The position numbers and the translations under genes were made by a program. From contig CM072515.1 of NCBI GenBank assembly GCA_036898135.1, positions 23,999,194 to 24,063,193 of the forward strand: 64,000 bases of DNA. Reading direction: 5' to 3'. Below are positions 42,959-55,739 of this stretch, piece after piece; position 1 is the first letter of the stretch; the number at the start of each line of letters is the position of its first letter. This DNA comes from Oncomelania hupensis (taxonomy: Eukaryota > Mollusca > Gastropoda > Littorinimorpha > Pomatiopsidae). Below the pieces are notes generated by a model, which worked only from the letters and a program-made list of their open reading frames with translations, made no database searches and had not been told where the DNA came from.

Positions 42959-45900
42959 AATAACCTGTAGGAGAGATGTTTGGAGAGACTTAAACCCCGA
43001 GTTAAAGAGATTTACGTGGCGAAAAAGTAATCCCTTACAGCAAAGTCGTTTGGATTTTTTCTTAGTCTCTGACTCTCTACTTAATTTTTCGGTCGACGCA
43101 GACATCCACCCCGGATATAGAACTGACCATTCTATTATTTCTTTATCAGTAAATGTTACTAAGGATGGGAGGAAACGAGGTCTTTGGAAATTTAATAGTT
43201 CCTTGCTTAGAGATAAGAAGTATGTAGAGGAAGTTAATCTAGTCATTAAAAATGTTATAGAAGAATACGCTGCTACTCCCTACCTACCTGAATGTTCCCT
43301 CAATGTTCCCTTTTCTGAACTGCAATTTGTAATAAGTGATCAGCTATTTCTAGATACTCTGTTAATGAAAATTAGAGCTCAGACAATTTCTTATGCAACA
43401 ATGAAAAAAAAGACTGATAACGAAAAAGAACTACAATTACTAACGTTAATAGAGAGTTTAGAAAAGAAAGATAATCTAAGTGATATGGAAAAATTGGAAC
43501 TAGAAAATAGCAAAGCAGACTTAGTTTCGATCAGGGAGAAAAGAATGGAGGGGGTTCTGCTTCGCTCACGGGCTAGGTGGATTACAGAGGGGGAAAAGGT
43601 TACTTCATATTTTTGTTCATTAGAAAAAAGGAACTACATTAATAAAAGGATAACAAAACTGGATAAAAATGGTATTATTTTATCGGATGAAAAAGATATT
43701 GCAAATGAAGTCAGAGATTTCTATTCTAAATTATATTCTGTTAGAGAAGTTGAAGAAGTTGAAATTGCTAATATTGTAGATGATCTTCCTACTTTAAATC
43801 AGGAAGAGCAAACATCTTTGGAGGGAGAAATCACCTTAAAGGAGGCCTCTTTTGCTTTAAAGAATATGCCGAACATGAAAAGTCCAGGTAGTGACGGGTT
43901 TACTGTAGAGTTCTTTAAATTTTTCTGGTGTAGTCTAAGGGATTTTGTAGTTAGGTCACTAAATGAAGGGTTTAGGAAGGGAGAATTATCGTCAACACAG
44001 AAAGAGGGGGTAATAGTTTGTATACCGAAGGGGGATAGGCCTAAGGAGTTCATAAAAACTGGAGACCTATTTCCTTATTAAACGTAATATATAAAATTGC
44101 TTCATCGTGCATTGCTAACAGACTTAAGTTAGTGTTACCTTCTATTATTAGTGAAGACCAGACTGGTTTTATGCGGGATAGATATATAGGTGACAACATT
44201 CGTTTAATTTATGATATTATCGATTATTTACAAATACATAATAAACCCGGCCTTCTTCTTTGCCTAGACTTCGAAAAAGCCTTTGATTCTTTAAGTTGGA
44301 ATTTTATGTTTAAAGTGTTAAATGCTTTTGGATGTGGTCCTGACTTCTGTAAATGGATTGCTACCTTCTATTATAACATTAAATCCGCAGTAACTGTGAA
44401 TGGAGATCTAACGCCATGGTTTCATGTGCAGAGGGGCTGTAGACAAGGAGACCCAATTTCATGTTATTTATTTATTATGTGTGTAGAAATTTTGGCAGTT
44501 ATGATTAAGCAAAATAAAGAAATAAAAGGGATAAAAATTAATAATAATGAAAGTAAAATTTCGCAATATGCAGATGATACTGAAATAATGTTAGAAGGAG
44601 ACGAAAATTCATTTAGACATTCTATAAGTACTATTGAACGTTTTGGCTCTTTTTCTGGCTTAGTTTTAAATACAGACAAGAGTAGCGCAATCTGGTTAGG
44701 TAGTAATAAGAATTCTCGTATTGTTTACATGCCCCATCTGCGCATGGAATGGAACCCAGAGACATTTAAAATACTTGGAATTATTTTTACAAATGACTTA
44801 AAAGACTGTGTTAAATTAAATTTTGAAGCAAAATTTCTAGAAATTAAGATACTATACAAGATATGGTTAAAACGTCAGTTAACGCCAGTTGGTCGGGTTG
44901 CTGTGCTAAAATCGTTGATCTTGTCGAAGCTTGTGTATCTATGGCTGTTATTGCCTAATCCACCAGACGATATTGTCAATTCTATTCAAAAAAGTATTTT
45001 TACATTTGTTTGGAATAATAAAAATGCTAAGATTTCTAAAAAGTCCTCAATGAAAAGTATCTCTGAAGGAGGTATTGGCATTCCAGATGTACGCCATTAT
45101 ATGAACGCATTAAAAATAACTTGGATCAGAAAGTTGATGAAGACTAAACATAAATGGAAAATTATAATTGAAATTGTAAATGAAAGGTATTATTAATTAA
45201 TAAGCTTGGTAACAAATTGTGTATGGAAGATAATTGTAATCCATTCTGGTATGATGTTCTTAAGGCGTATGAAATTCTGGGAGATAAAATTAGACTTGAC
45301 TGTGCTGAGGAAATTTTGTCGGAGCCATTATTTTGTAATAATAATATTTTAGTTGAAGATAAAACAATTTACTTTCCAGACTGGATTGAAAAAGATGCAT
45401 ATATAATTGGAAGTTTGTTAAATAACAATGGCAATTTTTTAAGTTTTCAAGTGTTTGTTAACAAATATAATATTACTACTAACTTTTTAGTGTATTATGG
45501 CTGTGTAGAGGCTGTTAAGAGATATGTTCGCCGGTGTGGACTGCAACTAGCTAACGCCGAGGTTGCTGATTATAAACATAGTAAATTGTTGAGACTTATT
45601 GGTACATCTCCGAGAGGTGCGAGGATATTTTATGATACATTAGTCAAAGATGATGTAAAACCTAACTGTTGTAAAAACTGGGACGGGAGAATAGTGCGTA
45701 CAGTTGAATGGAAAATAATATTTAAGAAAGCACAGGAAATTAGGGAAATCAAATTGAAGTGGCTGCAAATTAGAATAATTCATAGAATAATAGGAACCAA
45801 TATAGTATTATCTAACATTGGAGTTGAACAGAGTATTAATTGTACTTTTTGTGAACATGAAAGGGAAAATATACAACACCTTTTCTTTAGGTGTCCTTTC

Positions 45901-46627
45901 GTTCAAACGTTTTGGACTGACTTTGAGAGAGCCCTAAATTCTAAGTGTTATAATGCTATTGCTTTCCACTTCAGCGAACATCTCGTAATATTTGGCTGCG
46001 AAATTAATATAAGAACGGACACAATATTAGATTTGTTAATTTTATTATCAAAATCATTCATTTATAGATGCAAAATAGAAAAAAAACGCCACTTTACAGG
46101 TCCTTTACAGCTGTGCTAAAACGCCGATACGAAGTAGAAAAATATATGGCCCTTTTACAAATGAGGTATCAAAAATGTGTACAAGAATGGCACCCGTACT
46201 TACCACTGTTTGACGATATATAAGCGCTTATATATATTAATTTAAATGTATATGTATTTTTCACTGCGTGCTAATCTTGGTTTTGTACATTTTGTGAAAT
46301 GATAAGGACCCATGGTTTTCTCTCTTTCTAACTCAATCTCTTTCTCTCTCTTTTTCTCTCTCTTCTCTCTTCCTTCTCCCCACCTTACTTTCTTTTTTAA
46401 TTTCTCTAAAATACCAAATATGTATGTAGATATTATTGTGAAAGAAATAGAAATCCAAAGAGTATGGCTTTATACATGTGACATAAAGAACTAATAATTC
46501 CTCTTTTTATGTTATAACATTTTCCTCTTATATGTCCATCCTCATTTAGCATTTGAAAATGGAAAATATATTATCTGCATGCATGTTTTGGAGAATAAAA
46601 AAGTGTTAAAAAAATAACCTGTAGGAG
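42959..46627 (+). mobile_element. L1/Tx1-like LINE, 5' truncated, 15-bp TSD, degenerate pol
   Basis: The TSD AATAACCTGTAGGAG is at 42959-42973 and 46613-46627. The insert starts within the endonuclease end (RLDFFLVSDSLLNFSVDADI, TDHSIISLS), then a long linker, then RT: NMPNMKSPGSDGFTVEFFKF, LLLCLDFEKAFDSLSWNFM, GCRQGDPISCYLF and YADDTEIM (Asp pair near 44570-44580). The C-terminal region carries NCTFCEHERENIQHLFFRC, a CCHC-like knuckle. Frame breaks near 44060 (one A lost in an A run), near 45194 and near 46090; the last frame stops at 46220-46222 (ending LPLFDDI). It ends with an AATAAA and A-rich tail. YADD with this C-terminus indicates the L1/Tx1 group. Confidence 0.9.
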
Positions 46628-46730
46628 TAACACTTGGAAAGGAGTAGAACATAGCGTATTACACTTAAATCAATTGAAAACATCTTTAGCTTACAAAAAG
46701 ACGTTGTTTCATTGTTTGTTTGTTGTTGTT

Positions 46731-46793
<63 letters not shown>

Positions 46794-46932
46794 CTTCTTC
46801 TTCTTCTTCTTCTTCTTCTTCTTCTTCTTCTTCTTCTTCTTCTTCTTCTTCTTCTTCTTCTTCTTCTTCTTCTTCTTCTTCTTCTTCTTTTCTTCTCTCC
46901 TTCTCCTCCCGCTTCTTCTCTCTTTTCTACTT

Positions 46933-46998
<66 letters not shown>

Positions 46999-48739
46999 CT
47001 TCTTCTTCTTCTTCTTCTTCTTCTTCTTCTTCTTCTTCTTCTTCTTCTTCTTCTTCTTCTTCTTCTTCTTCTTCTTCTTCTTCTTCTTCACTGCCTTCTC
47101 CTCCTCCTCCTTCTCCTTCAGGTAACGGCTACAACTAGAATACTACCGCAGTCGAAGTCTTTGATGATATCTTAGAACACTCCCTACCCCCTCCGGCCCC
47201 CCCCCCCCCCCAACATACACACACTTTCACTTCACCAGCGAGACAAGCAGCTGATTTTTATCTGTCAAAACATGATAAACAAGGATTAAAAGGAGGTTAA
47301 GTACTAGTTAAAATAACAAGCAATAAAACCACTGTGATCTTTCACAACATAAAACTTGCTATTTAAAAACATTTTTCTTGGCAAACTGAAGCTTAATAAA
47401 ATACACAAGGACTTTACCCGTCCGTGTACTTAAAGTTAGCCTGATGTCTCGTTACAATTTGGCAAACAAAAAAAACCCAATCTCAAATGTCTAACTCGTT
47501 CTCAGAGAGGACTGTTTGCTTACACAGTATATTCAAACTTTTTTTTGGTGTGTTTTCTAATATTTTGCGAAATTTAAATCTAAACGTCGTATGCGAGCAT
47601 TGTAAACGATAAGCAATATTTACTGGTTGAGATCCCTTAGAATGGCTCTTCAGGCGCACACACATAAAGTCAGCGGAGCGTGCCGGTACTCTGACAGCTT
47701 AGGCTTAGTAGATTAGCTAGCCAGGGGAGATAATTCTGTGCCTATGGTAGGCTATTAATTTACGCACAATGACGCGAAATAGGATATAAACGATTGTTAA
47801 GACCTGCGACGTCTCTGGTTTCCCATGCACTTTTTAAGTTGTTTATACACTTATCGGAATGCTTTCGCTTCAATCATTTCGATTAATACACTCTTCTAAG
47901 AGCACACTAGTATACCTAGTGTAAAGGTTTGGGAAAAAGACCTCAAACTCACTTTAAAAATATCTTGGCTGAATTGACCAGGATACCGACGTACGTTACC
48001 GACTTACCTCCCTTGATAAACGACTTGGGGGGAGGGTGGAGTGGGTTGGGTGGGGTGGGTGGGGTGGTTAAGTAAGCATTAAATGTACAGGAGAATGGAC
48101 CACGTATTTTGGTTTACAGTTTGCATGTTTCAAATCTATCTGTGTTACTGAAGTATTATTGAAGTTCCGCGTATTAAGATCAGCGCACAGAAAATCCATT
48201 TATTACTGCTGGGGTGTGGATCTGGCCTCTGAGGGAACACGAAGTTGCGCCACTTACGTGCTAGATAACCCGGAATGGGTTAATCTGTTTGAATTCTATT
48301 ATTTAAGTTCCGCAAAACCCCGATTCCACTCATGTTTTGGATAATTCGCTAAAGCAAACACACTTTTATCCTGTTGTAATAATTCGAGAATAATTTTTAG
48401 TTAATATTCTATCTTTTGTTTGTGACTGAATGGTGCATCTCCATCCCCCAACCCTCTTTCACCTACGCCACTTAAATAATGTTAAATAATATTAATATAA
48501 AATTGATATAAGTATTAGTGCTTAATGTATTCTAATGTATACTTGGTTAGTGTTTTACCTTTGAAAAAGGCTTTTAATACACTGAAAACCTGTGCTTTTA
48601 ACTTAAAATTAATGATTTTGGGTGGGTCTTTTGTCTTTCAGTACTTAAACATGTTGAGTTATGCCAATAATCAGGTCCTAATATTTATCAGGAAAAAAAT
48701 TGTAAACAGTTTGGGTGAGCGTTGTAAGCAGAAGCAAAT
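46628..48739. other. Non-coding with large GTT/CTT compound microsatellite
   Basis: 46713-47123 holds two successive (GTT)n-(CTT)n blocks. A C-run at 47198-47212 and G-rich sequence at 48026-48066 follow. The rest is AT-rich unique-looking sequence without a gene. Confidence 0.6.
46713..47123. repeat. Duplicated compound (GTT)n-(CTT)n microsatellite
   Basis: GTT 46713-46792, CTT 46792-46890, a spacer of CT-rich sequence, then GTT 46931-46998 and CTT 46998-47089. Perfect homopurine/homopyrimidine CTT arms could form triplex DNA. All three plus-strand frames are open only because of the repeat. Confidence 0.95.
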
Positions 48740-49694
48740 ATGGATCCTATCCTATCCTATCCTATCCCGTAACTCGAAGGTCGTTGGGGCTCCACAGATG
48801 ATCGTTTAACAAGCGTTGTCCATCTATCTGTCCTCAGCAACCCTCATGGCTTCGCTCAGTGCCAAGCCAGTCCATTCTCGAATGTTGTCCTTCCACCTCT
48901 TTTTCTGTCTCCTTCTTCTGCTGCCTCCTTGCACTGTGCCTTGTTGGATGGTTTTTGCAAGGCTTGATGCTCTGGTGACGTGGCCATCCCATCGGAGTTT
49001 CCGTTTCTTCACCACTGTGAGCATGTCATCGTGTTGTCCATTGGCTTGTGTGATGGTCTGTCGGACTTCGTCGTTGGAGATGTGCTGGGTATAGGAAATG
49101 ACCAGAAGTCTTCTGTAGCACCTCGTCTTCATGTATACCTGCTGTGAGGGTCCACGTTTCGCAAGCGTATAGGAAGATGAAGATGACAAGGGAGCGCAGC
49201 AGTCTTACCTTAGAATGTAGACGTATGGTCCTGTCTTTCCAAATGGGCTTCAACCTTGTCAAGGCCGCAGTTCTTTGTGCGATCCTGGAAAGGACTTTCT
49301 GACGGAACCCATTGTCTGATACAATGGCTCCTAAATATATGAAGCTATGCACTGTGTTGAGGGATTGACCTTGGACTTTGATGTTTATGTTGATGCCATT
49401 GGTGTTGTTGGTCACCATTTTGGTCTTTTCTGCACCTATTCCCATTCCAAAGGCTCTGGAGGTGATGTCAAGCCTCTGTACCAGTTGTTTAAGTTCTTGT
49501 TCATCTCCAGCCAATCCATCAATGTCGTCCGCAAAACGGAGGTTGGAGATTGCTCTACCCCCTATGCTAACTGTGCCTTCGTAATCTGCATGTGCATCTG
49601 AAATGATGCGGTATAGGAAGATGTTGAAGAGTGTCGGAGAGAGTAAGGCATCCTTGACACACACCGATTGTTGTTCTGAACCAGTTTCCGATTA
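48740..49694 (-). mobile_element. RTE-like LINE (GGATA-tailed family), copy 9
   Basis: Inverted TATCC tail at 48746-48767. On minus, it reads from just after the RQGC region (SPTLFNIFLYRIISDA) through FADDIDGLAGDE (intact Asp pair), GIGAEKTKMV and the C-terminal domain. It is open for 212 codons before a frame break near 49130, where about 20 bases are missing relative to sister copies. TSD not seen. Confidence 0.9.
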
Positions 49695-51190
49695 CGCTTC
49701 AGTACCTGTATAACAAAAGTGTCCAAATAGTATCATCAAAGTGACACCAAATAAGTCACTTTGGAGAGACAAAAGGTGTGAGTAGAACACAAATGATACT
49801 TCTGTCTGGACTCAAGAGAAGGGACTGGGGTTTACTGATAGCACCCTGGATATAGTCTTACAGGCTGTCTTTCGGGGAATGAGGGGATGATAGGAAAGAT
49901 TTGTCTCCCCATTTTGTGCTGCCAGTGGCTTGCATTTGTGAATGTGTGCCATACATACAGATGGCCATTTTGATGTGTTCTCAGCTCGTCAGTATATCAG
50001 CTGGGCTTGGTGAAAATCAAGTGAGGGATTTTTCAAAGCATAAGAAGACGCCTGAATGAAAAACCTCCGGAAAACATCTTCGTGCGAAAAATGTAGCCAC
50101 AAGTTGGCTGGTTGGCAACCGAGATGGGAAGGATCCTCAATTTTTTTAAAAAGAGAATTCTTTAGCTAAAATAGTTCTTAAATCTTGGGTTGCAGTCTTG
50201 GTAGATGGGAACAAAGTTTTGTTTAGAAACACTCTGCCTGATGGCCACTAGGAGGGCAGAAAAAGATTGCACTAGACACGAAAACGGTAGCCAGAAACAG
50301 GGAGGCGAGGCGCACAACTCGTAATCAAGATCCTCTCACACACGCTTTCCAAACCACTTAGATTTAAAGCCCCCTCGGTGGATAGCATCAGGCGTCAAGG
50401 AGAAAGTTATCGGCACAGTTACGGTGGAGGTTATCAAAACCGGTGAGCGATAAAGAAGAGAGGATGTCAACAGGGGTGGTTTGCTACTTCACAGTTGCTT
50501 GGCGTGGGCAGCAGTAACAAACGTTTAACCTACTAGCGAACACTCAAGACACCATCCACCTCCTTCTGGTCCATGTGGACTTTCTCTATTTTCGAACGCT
50601 TTCGTTGGTCAGTATTGAAATAATTTTCTTTGTTATATAATAATTCAGCTTACGAATGTTGATTATAATAAAGAACCATTTCTCAGTGCTCTCAAATGAA
50701 GGTTTGCCGTCATTGGAAACACTGAGTTCAGGTGCCTGTTCTTCATCATCATCCAGCGTTTGGAAACGCTTACATTTTAAAACCATAAATATCAGTGTCA
50801 CGCAGTGAAATGTTTTTGGAAGGCACCCAGTTTAGGCACGATTATAAAATGGTCATCTATATTGAAGACACAGTCAACACCATTACTCGTTCTTTGTTGG
50901 AAGGTAATATTTAAATTTAGAGTTTTAAAAATGTTACCGACGTTGTCAGGTTTAATTTTAGGGTTGGCCGGCACCATTCCTCCCTCCCTACTGGCTTTGG
51001 GCCAAGTTGACTGCAGAATTACTTCTGGAACGCGAATACCTTGGGATGACAAAAAACCGCCTTTAAACTCACGGATTGGGTGCCTGCTGGTGACGTATAA
51101 TGTAAGCTGTGCCTTGATTGGTTCAAATGGCGGCGTAGAGGAAGATCTTTTTCCACTTTCAGCTATCGTGTTGTGGACAGTTGTGCCCAA
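49695..51190. other. Mostly non-coding; antiparallel ORF pair near the right end
   Basis: 49695-50790 shows nothing recognisable. 50798-51190 is open on minus (130 codons, starting MGTTVHNTIAESGKR) and 50805-51194 on plus (129 codons). I recognise neither protein. ATTGGTTCAAATGGCGGC at 51117-51134 looks like a CCAAT-plus-YY1-type promoter block for the EGF gene that follows. Confidence 0.35.
51117..51134 (+). promoter_or_regulatory. CCAAT/YY1-like promoter block upstream of EGF gene
   Basis: ATTGG followed by AAATGGCGGC, a combination common near start sites of animal genes, about 155 bp before the proposed start codon of the EGF-domain gene. Inference only. Confidence 0.3.
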
Positions 51191-51287
51191 ATAGGGTTTT
51201 TGAAGGTTAGTTCTCCTGCACCGAGTCCGGAGTATTGGTGCTTTGTCAGCTTCACAACTTCACGCACAACCAACTGGACATTTCAAG

Positions 51288-51338
51288 ATGGATTATTGCT
51301 TGCGTCTAAAACTAACTCAAACTTGCCTTGTCTTATTG
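51288..51338 (+). CDS. EGF-domain secreted/membrane protein, exon 1 (signal peptide start)
   Basis: ATG in context TCAAGATGG opens MDYCLRLKLTQTCLVLL and ends at a perfect GTAAGT donor in phase 0. Joined to the 31-nt exon at 52454 it makes a textbook signal peptide: basic N-region, hydrophobic CLVLLLSTVPLA, and cleavage at ASA-Q. An open frame runs past the donor into intron and should be ignored. This gene continues through six more exons, all phase-compatible; the product begins with a secreted N-terminus followed by EGF domains. No ortholog can be named from two EGF repeats. Confidence 0.6.
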
Positions 51339-51721
51339 GTAAGTAATATGTTGACTTCATTTTCATCCATTTATCATGATTCTATTAAAAAAAATTACTT
51401 GTTTTGGAAATCATTTTATTACAGTACGTATAATTTAGACACGACAACAATGGAGGTGGAGCTTGGTTTGTTGGTTTGTTTGTCCATTCGTTATTAATAA
51501 TGCATAGTTGTTTTGGATTTGTTAATAGTCTTTCGACCTGCAACTTTTTTTTCACAATCCCCAACAATTGTGTTTCTTTTTATCTTCTTCTTTTTTAAAA
51601 ATTTTTATTGGGGGTGAGGGTGGGGGTGGGGGTGGGGAGGAGGAGGAGGAGGAGGAGTCTGAATTTACTTCAGAAAACATAGTCTCATGTTCCACATTCA
51701 TTATTGTGTTTATATATTTAT

Positions 51722-51950
51722 TCGTTCTTATATAGCGCTTTCCAGCTCCAGAGCTGCTCAAGGCGCTGACGATACAGGATCTAACTCAAACCGCCCGAGG
51801 CACCCCCACTTGCAGTCTTTGAGCGCATCGCCTGGCGCCCAAATGAGCACAATCGTTGGCGACCGGGCAGGCTGTGGGGAGAAGGGACCTAGTGCTTTCT
51901 GGGAGTATTTATGCAGCACTGAACTCCCCCTCTAGAACATGAGCGTCCGG
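51722..51950 (-). mobile_element. SINE-like element with GCGCTATATAA 3' end
   Basis: On minus, it ends GGAGCTGGAAAGCGCTATAT followed by AAGAACGAATAAATA, the L2-type tail also seen at 10160-10185 and 58632-58705. The upstream boundary is uncertain. Confidence 0.5.
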
Positions 51951-52014
51951 ATCTTTGACCGTGCGATGGAATGCGTGCGTGCGTAGACTTGACCTCGGTT
52001 TATTCTCTCATCCT

Positions 52015-52256
52015 TGTACATTTTGTAACATGGCTCCAACGGCAGTCTTAACTTACCCCACATTTGTACTGAATATATGGAATAATGTACATTTTGTAAC
52101 ATGGCTCCAACGGCAGTCTTAACTTACTCCACATTTGTACTGAATATATGGAATAATGATCTCCTAAATACTTGTACATTTTGTAACATGGCACCAACGG
52201 CAGTCTTAACTTACCTCACAATTGTACTGTTTGGAATAATGATCTCCTAAATACTT
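52015..52256 (+). repeat. Tandem repeat, units of 71-87 bp, about three copies
   Basis: Units start TGTACATTTTGTAACATGGC at 52015, 52086 and 52173. The second and third carry an extra GATCTCCTAAATACTT segment. Lies in intron 1 of the EGF-domain gene. Confidence 0.9.
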
Positions 52257-52453
52257 CAATATTGAAATAGCCTACTATAATTTTCTCTTGCAATACAAGT
52301 TTTATATCTCAGTATCATACCCTATGCACAGTAACCGCGGGTATATTAAAGTTTTACTGCATTAGTGTCAGTTGTAGTTACTGCTGTGTGTGGAATGGCC
52401 ATCAACATGTATTGTTTTCTTTCTTTTCCATTGGATTTCTGTGGATTATGAAG

Positions 52454-52484
52454 CTGTCCACTGTGCCTTTGGCCTCTGCGCAAG
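52454..52484 (+). CDS. EGF-domain protein, 31-nt microexon 2 (signal peptide end)
   Basis: The acceptor ATTATGAAG follows the pyrimidine tract TTGTTTTCTTTCTTTTCC with no earlier AG after the tract; donor GTATGC. Encodes LSTVPLASAQ plus the first base of a Gly codon. Phase 0 in, phase 1 out. It completes the hydrophobic core and cleavage site of the signal peptide. The immediate 3' neighbour is an (ATT)n microsatellite (52491-52582), only six bases after the exon ends. Confidence 0.55.
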
Positions 52485-52489
52485 GTATG

Positions 52490-52490
<1 letters not shown>

Positions 52491-52582
<92 letters not shown>
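52491..52582. repeat. (ATT)n microsatellite
   Basis: About 30 perfect units directly after the donor site of the 31-nt exon. Confidence 0.95.
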
Positions 52583-52583
<1 letters not shown>

Positions 52584-52584
52584 T

Positions 52585-52889
52585 ATTTATTTTTATTTTT
52601 TATTTTTTTTAATTGTTAAAATGTTATAATAGCAAATATAGCAAAAGTTCCTATATTTGCATGATTATGCATTGTTGTCATATTACAGTTATTTGCGCTA
52701 TATTGTTTTTAAGCTAGCAATTAAGTGTAATATCCGAACACGAACGCCTTGTGTAGTTTCTCTGTCTTTGAGTTGTATTTTCCTATTTATTTCATTTTAA
52801 TTCTGTTTAAACCTTTTTTTCATATGTATTTTTATTGTATATTTCTGTCATATGTTTTTTTTCTTCCTTTATTTTTCTTTCCTTTCTTT

Positions 52890-52953
<64 letters not shown>

Positions 52954-53893
52954 ACTTTCTTTCTTTATCACCTTTCCTTTTTGTGTATATATGCGCGAGA
53001 TTAAACGTGGAATCTCCTAAAGAAGACTTTTGTAAAATTTGTAATGTTTTGATTTTTAAAATTCGTCAACGGCCGAGGCAAAAATCGAACAAGTACAGTC
53101 GCACCAGACAGTTTCATTTAATATATACAAACGGAAAATAACAGTCGCCATTATTTATTTATTTATGTTCCTTGGTTCTTGTTTTCTTGATTTAAGTTAT
53201 TATTTTATTTTGTTTTTAATATAAATTTCATAGCTGGTTTATTATTGTTACTTATAATTAAATTAATTTATTTATTATATATGTATTTTTCTATGTTTGT
53301 GTTTTTTTCTTTCATCGTTTTGAGCTCTGTAAAAAAATTTAAATTCTGTTTCCCTGTATTGTCCCATTTAAAACGTCTTTATTTATAACTTCTTTTGTGT
53401 CAACAGCTTATCTGTACTTGTATTGCGTGCTCTGTTCTAGTCTCATACTGATCTTGTCCTCTTCAGTTTTTTTGATTCTCCTTCGCCCACTTCCTTCCTC
53501 ATCCCCCACCCCCGGCTACATCAACTCTCCCTCCTCTTCCCCAATATACCCCCCAACCTCGCTGTCTCTCTTATAATGCACAATTTGTATCTATCCTATT
53601 TAATTCCTTATGTCATGCACATACCTTGAACCCCCTTTCTGTACATTTCTCGAAGGAGTTTCCCGTTCTCCCAAATTTATTTAATTTTCTTTCCTTTCCA
53701 TTCTTTCTTAAAGTTCCGTTTTATAGTTATCGCGATCGTCTCATTTTCTGAAATATCGAAGAGTCTGCTGACTGGGGAGACAAAAAGGTTTTCGGTTAGT
53801 AATAGTCTCCCTTGTATGAAATATACAATGTTTCGACTTTTGGTGTGTTATTGTATGTTTATTGTACAGGCTTAGAGTTGTCATGCATAAACG

Positions 53894-53981
<88 letters not shown>

Positions 53982-55236
53982 TCTTTTTTAAACGTTTTCT
54001 TCTCTTTGTGGTATTTTTCCCACGACAAAAGCTGTGCATGCATTATCTGAATCATAAAACAACAATTTGGTTGATATTATTTCTACTAAGCTGCTTTCGC
54101 TGGCATTTCATACACTAATTTGTCCGCACCTACCTTAAACTTAAAAGCAGTCTAACAGTGGTGAGTAGCAGACAGTGCGTTTGTGATAAAAGCCAGTGTC
54201 AGGGTAAAGCTTCTCCAAAACTAATGAGAATACTATGTGACAGTGATTGGGCCGGATTTCTCTGGCGACGAGGAGTTCACGGTGTTGTGGATGAAGATTA
54301 GTCGGTGAAGCCCTTAATACACAACTATTCTACCATATTCCTGACCTATTTTCATGAATCGTCGTTTTCTGCTGTCAAAATCTGGTCTCTGCTACACCAC
54401 CTCCTCCCTCTCAATTCCCTGGTCTCCACCCTTCCTCTATCTTCTTTTTTTAAAATGTGCGTATATGAAATTCAGTTCAATACATCTGTTATTACCTTTT
54501 ACAGGAAAATGACGAGCATTTGAACATTGCTTTAAGTATAATAAAATAAAATGTATTCACCCAAACAAGTTACAGATAATAATTTAAAAACTCCTACAAC
54601 TTAAAAAAGTTTTATTTTAAACGAATTTTTTTAATTTTAAAATTATTTTAATATCATTTAAATGTTTAGACTTGTACAACATACCTCATGAATTAGAAGC
54701 TAACCACCCCTTCAGCACAGTGACCCAGCATGTATCTGATGATGACCTTCAAAGGTCGAAGCAGCTGTCACACACTGTGCTCTCAACCAACAGTAGTTCC
54801 TCCTATTACAGAAAGGAGGAAAGTATTTCACAAAGACAGTCCCCTTAATTATCTTCAAAGTATAAGGCAATGTGCTGCTGTCAGCTTGGACGGTAAATCT
54901 TCATTCACCACAATGATCTATAGTGAATTTTTTTTGGCATTAAGGATTTACATTATTTCGTATCAATTGTTGTCGTTATTAATTTTAATTTTAGCAAACT
55001 GCGACGTCTTGCCTCACTCACTCCCCAAACTCCCGTCAGGCGCGTTAAGTTTTAGCATATATTCAGTTCAGCTCAATTAAATTCAATTCAACAAATCTTT
55101 CTTTCCTCTTATAAGGAATTATATTGGGGCATTGGCGAAGTGAGGACGCAAGAGAAAGAGGGTACTACTACTAGTGTGCATTAAAACTTGTCTTTATTCT
55201 TTCTTTTTTTTGGTTTTTATTATCCACCCACCGCAG
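52585..55236. other. Intron 2 of EGF-domain gene, microsatellite-rich
   Basis: Contains (TTTC)n at 52891-52955 and (TAA)n at 53894-53981, otherwise AT-rich sequence. No exon or element recognised. Confidence 0.5.
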
Positions 55237-55347
55237 GGAACACGACCGTTAAAGACTGGTGTTCGCCAAACCCATGTGATCACGGGGGGAAGTGTGAAAA
55301 TCCCAATGGCAACGGATTTGCCTGTTATTGTTTGGCTGATTATGAAG
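55237..55347 (+). CDS. EGF-domain protein, exon 3 (EGF domain 1, Cys1-Cys5)
   Basis: Acceptor CACCGCAG, donor GTCAGT, 111 nt, phase 1-1. Encodes NTTVKDWCSPNPCDHGGKC and on to ACYCLADYE, giving the first five Cys (residues 36, 41, 47, 57, 59 of the joined protein) of an EGF module. NTT at the start is a glycosylation sequon. The sixth Cys is on the next exon, so the module is split before the final CxxG-like end. Confidence 0.85.
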
Positions 55348-55574
55348 GTCAGTTGTTGTACACAGAACTGCAGTCATTCAGTCACAACGATCGCCATGTA
55401 AGATGCATTTGTTTAGTTTTGAGATTCACTACTTGCTGGGGGTGCGAGAGTCAACACTCCACTAAAAAGTTTGAAAGACTTAAAAAAAAAAATTCTGGTG
55501 GTAACTTTTTTTAACGAAAAGAACCGTTGTTTAAAGATACGCTTCGATATTTCAAGTGACGACGACGATTATAT

Positions 55575-55609
55575 TGATGATGATGTTGATGGGGATGATG
55601 ATGGTGGTA

Positions 55610-55660
<51 letters not shown>
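55575..55660. repeat. (GAT)n microsatellite
   Basis: GAT-rich tract in intron 3; the Asp-rich translation is an artefact. Confidence 0.95.
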
Positions 55661-55739
55661 GTAATATCAGAAATGTTTACGACAAAGATGTGGTAACTCA
55701 GCTTAGAGATAAACAGATAGTACTGAACAAAACTTGACG

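Noticed and set aside
46674..47175. Three overlapping open frames of about 150 codons
   Set aside because: Translations of (GTT)n/(CTT)n repeats (Val, Leu, Cys, Phe, Ser runs) with no unique protein sequence.
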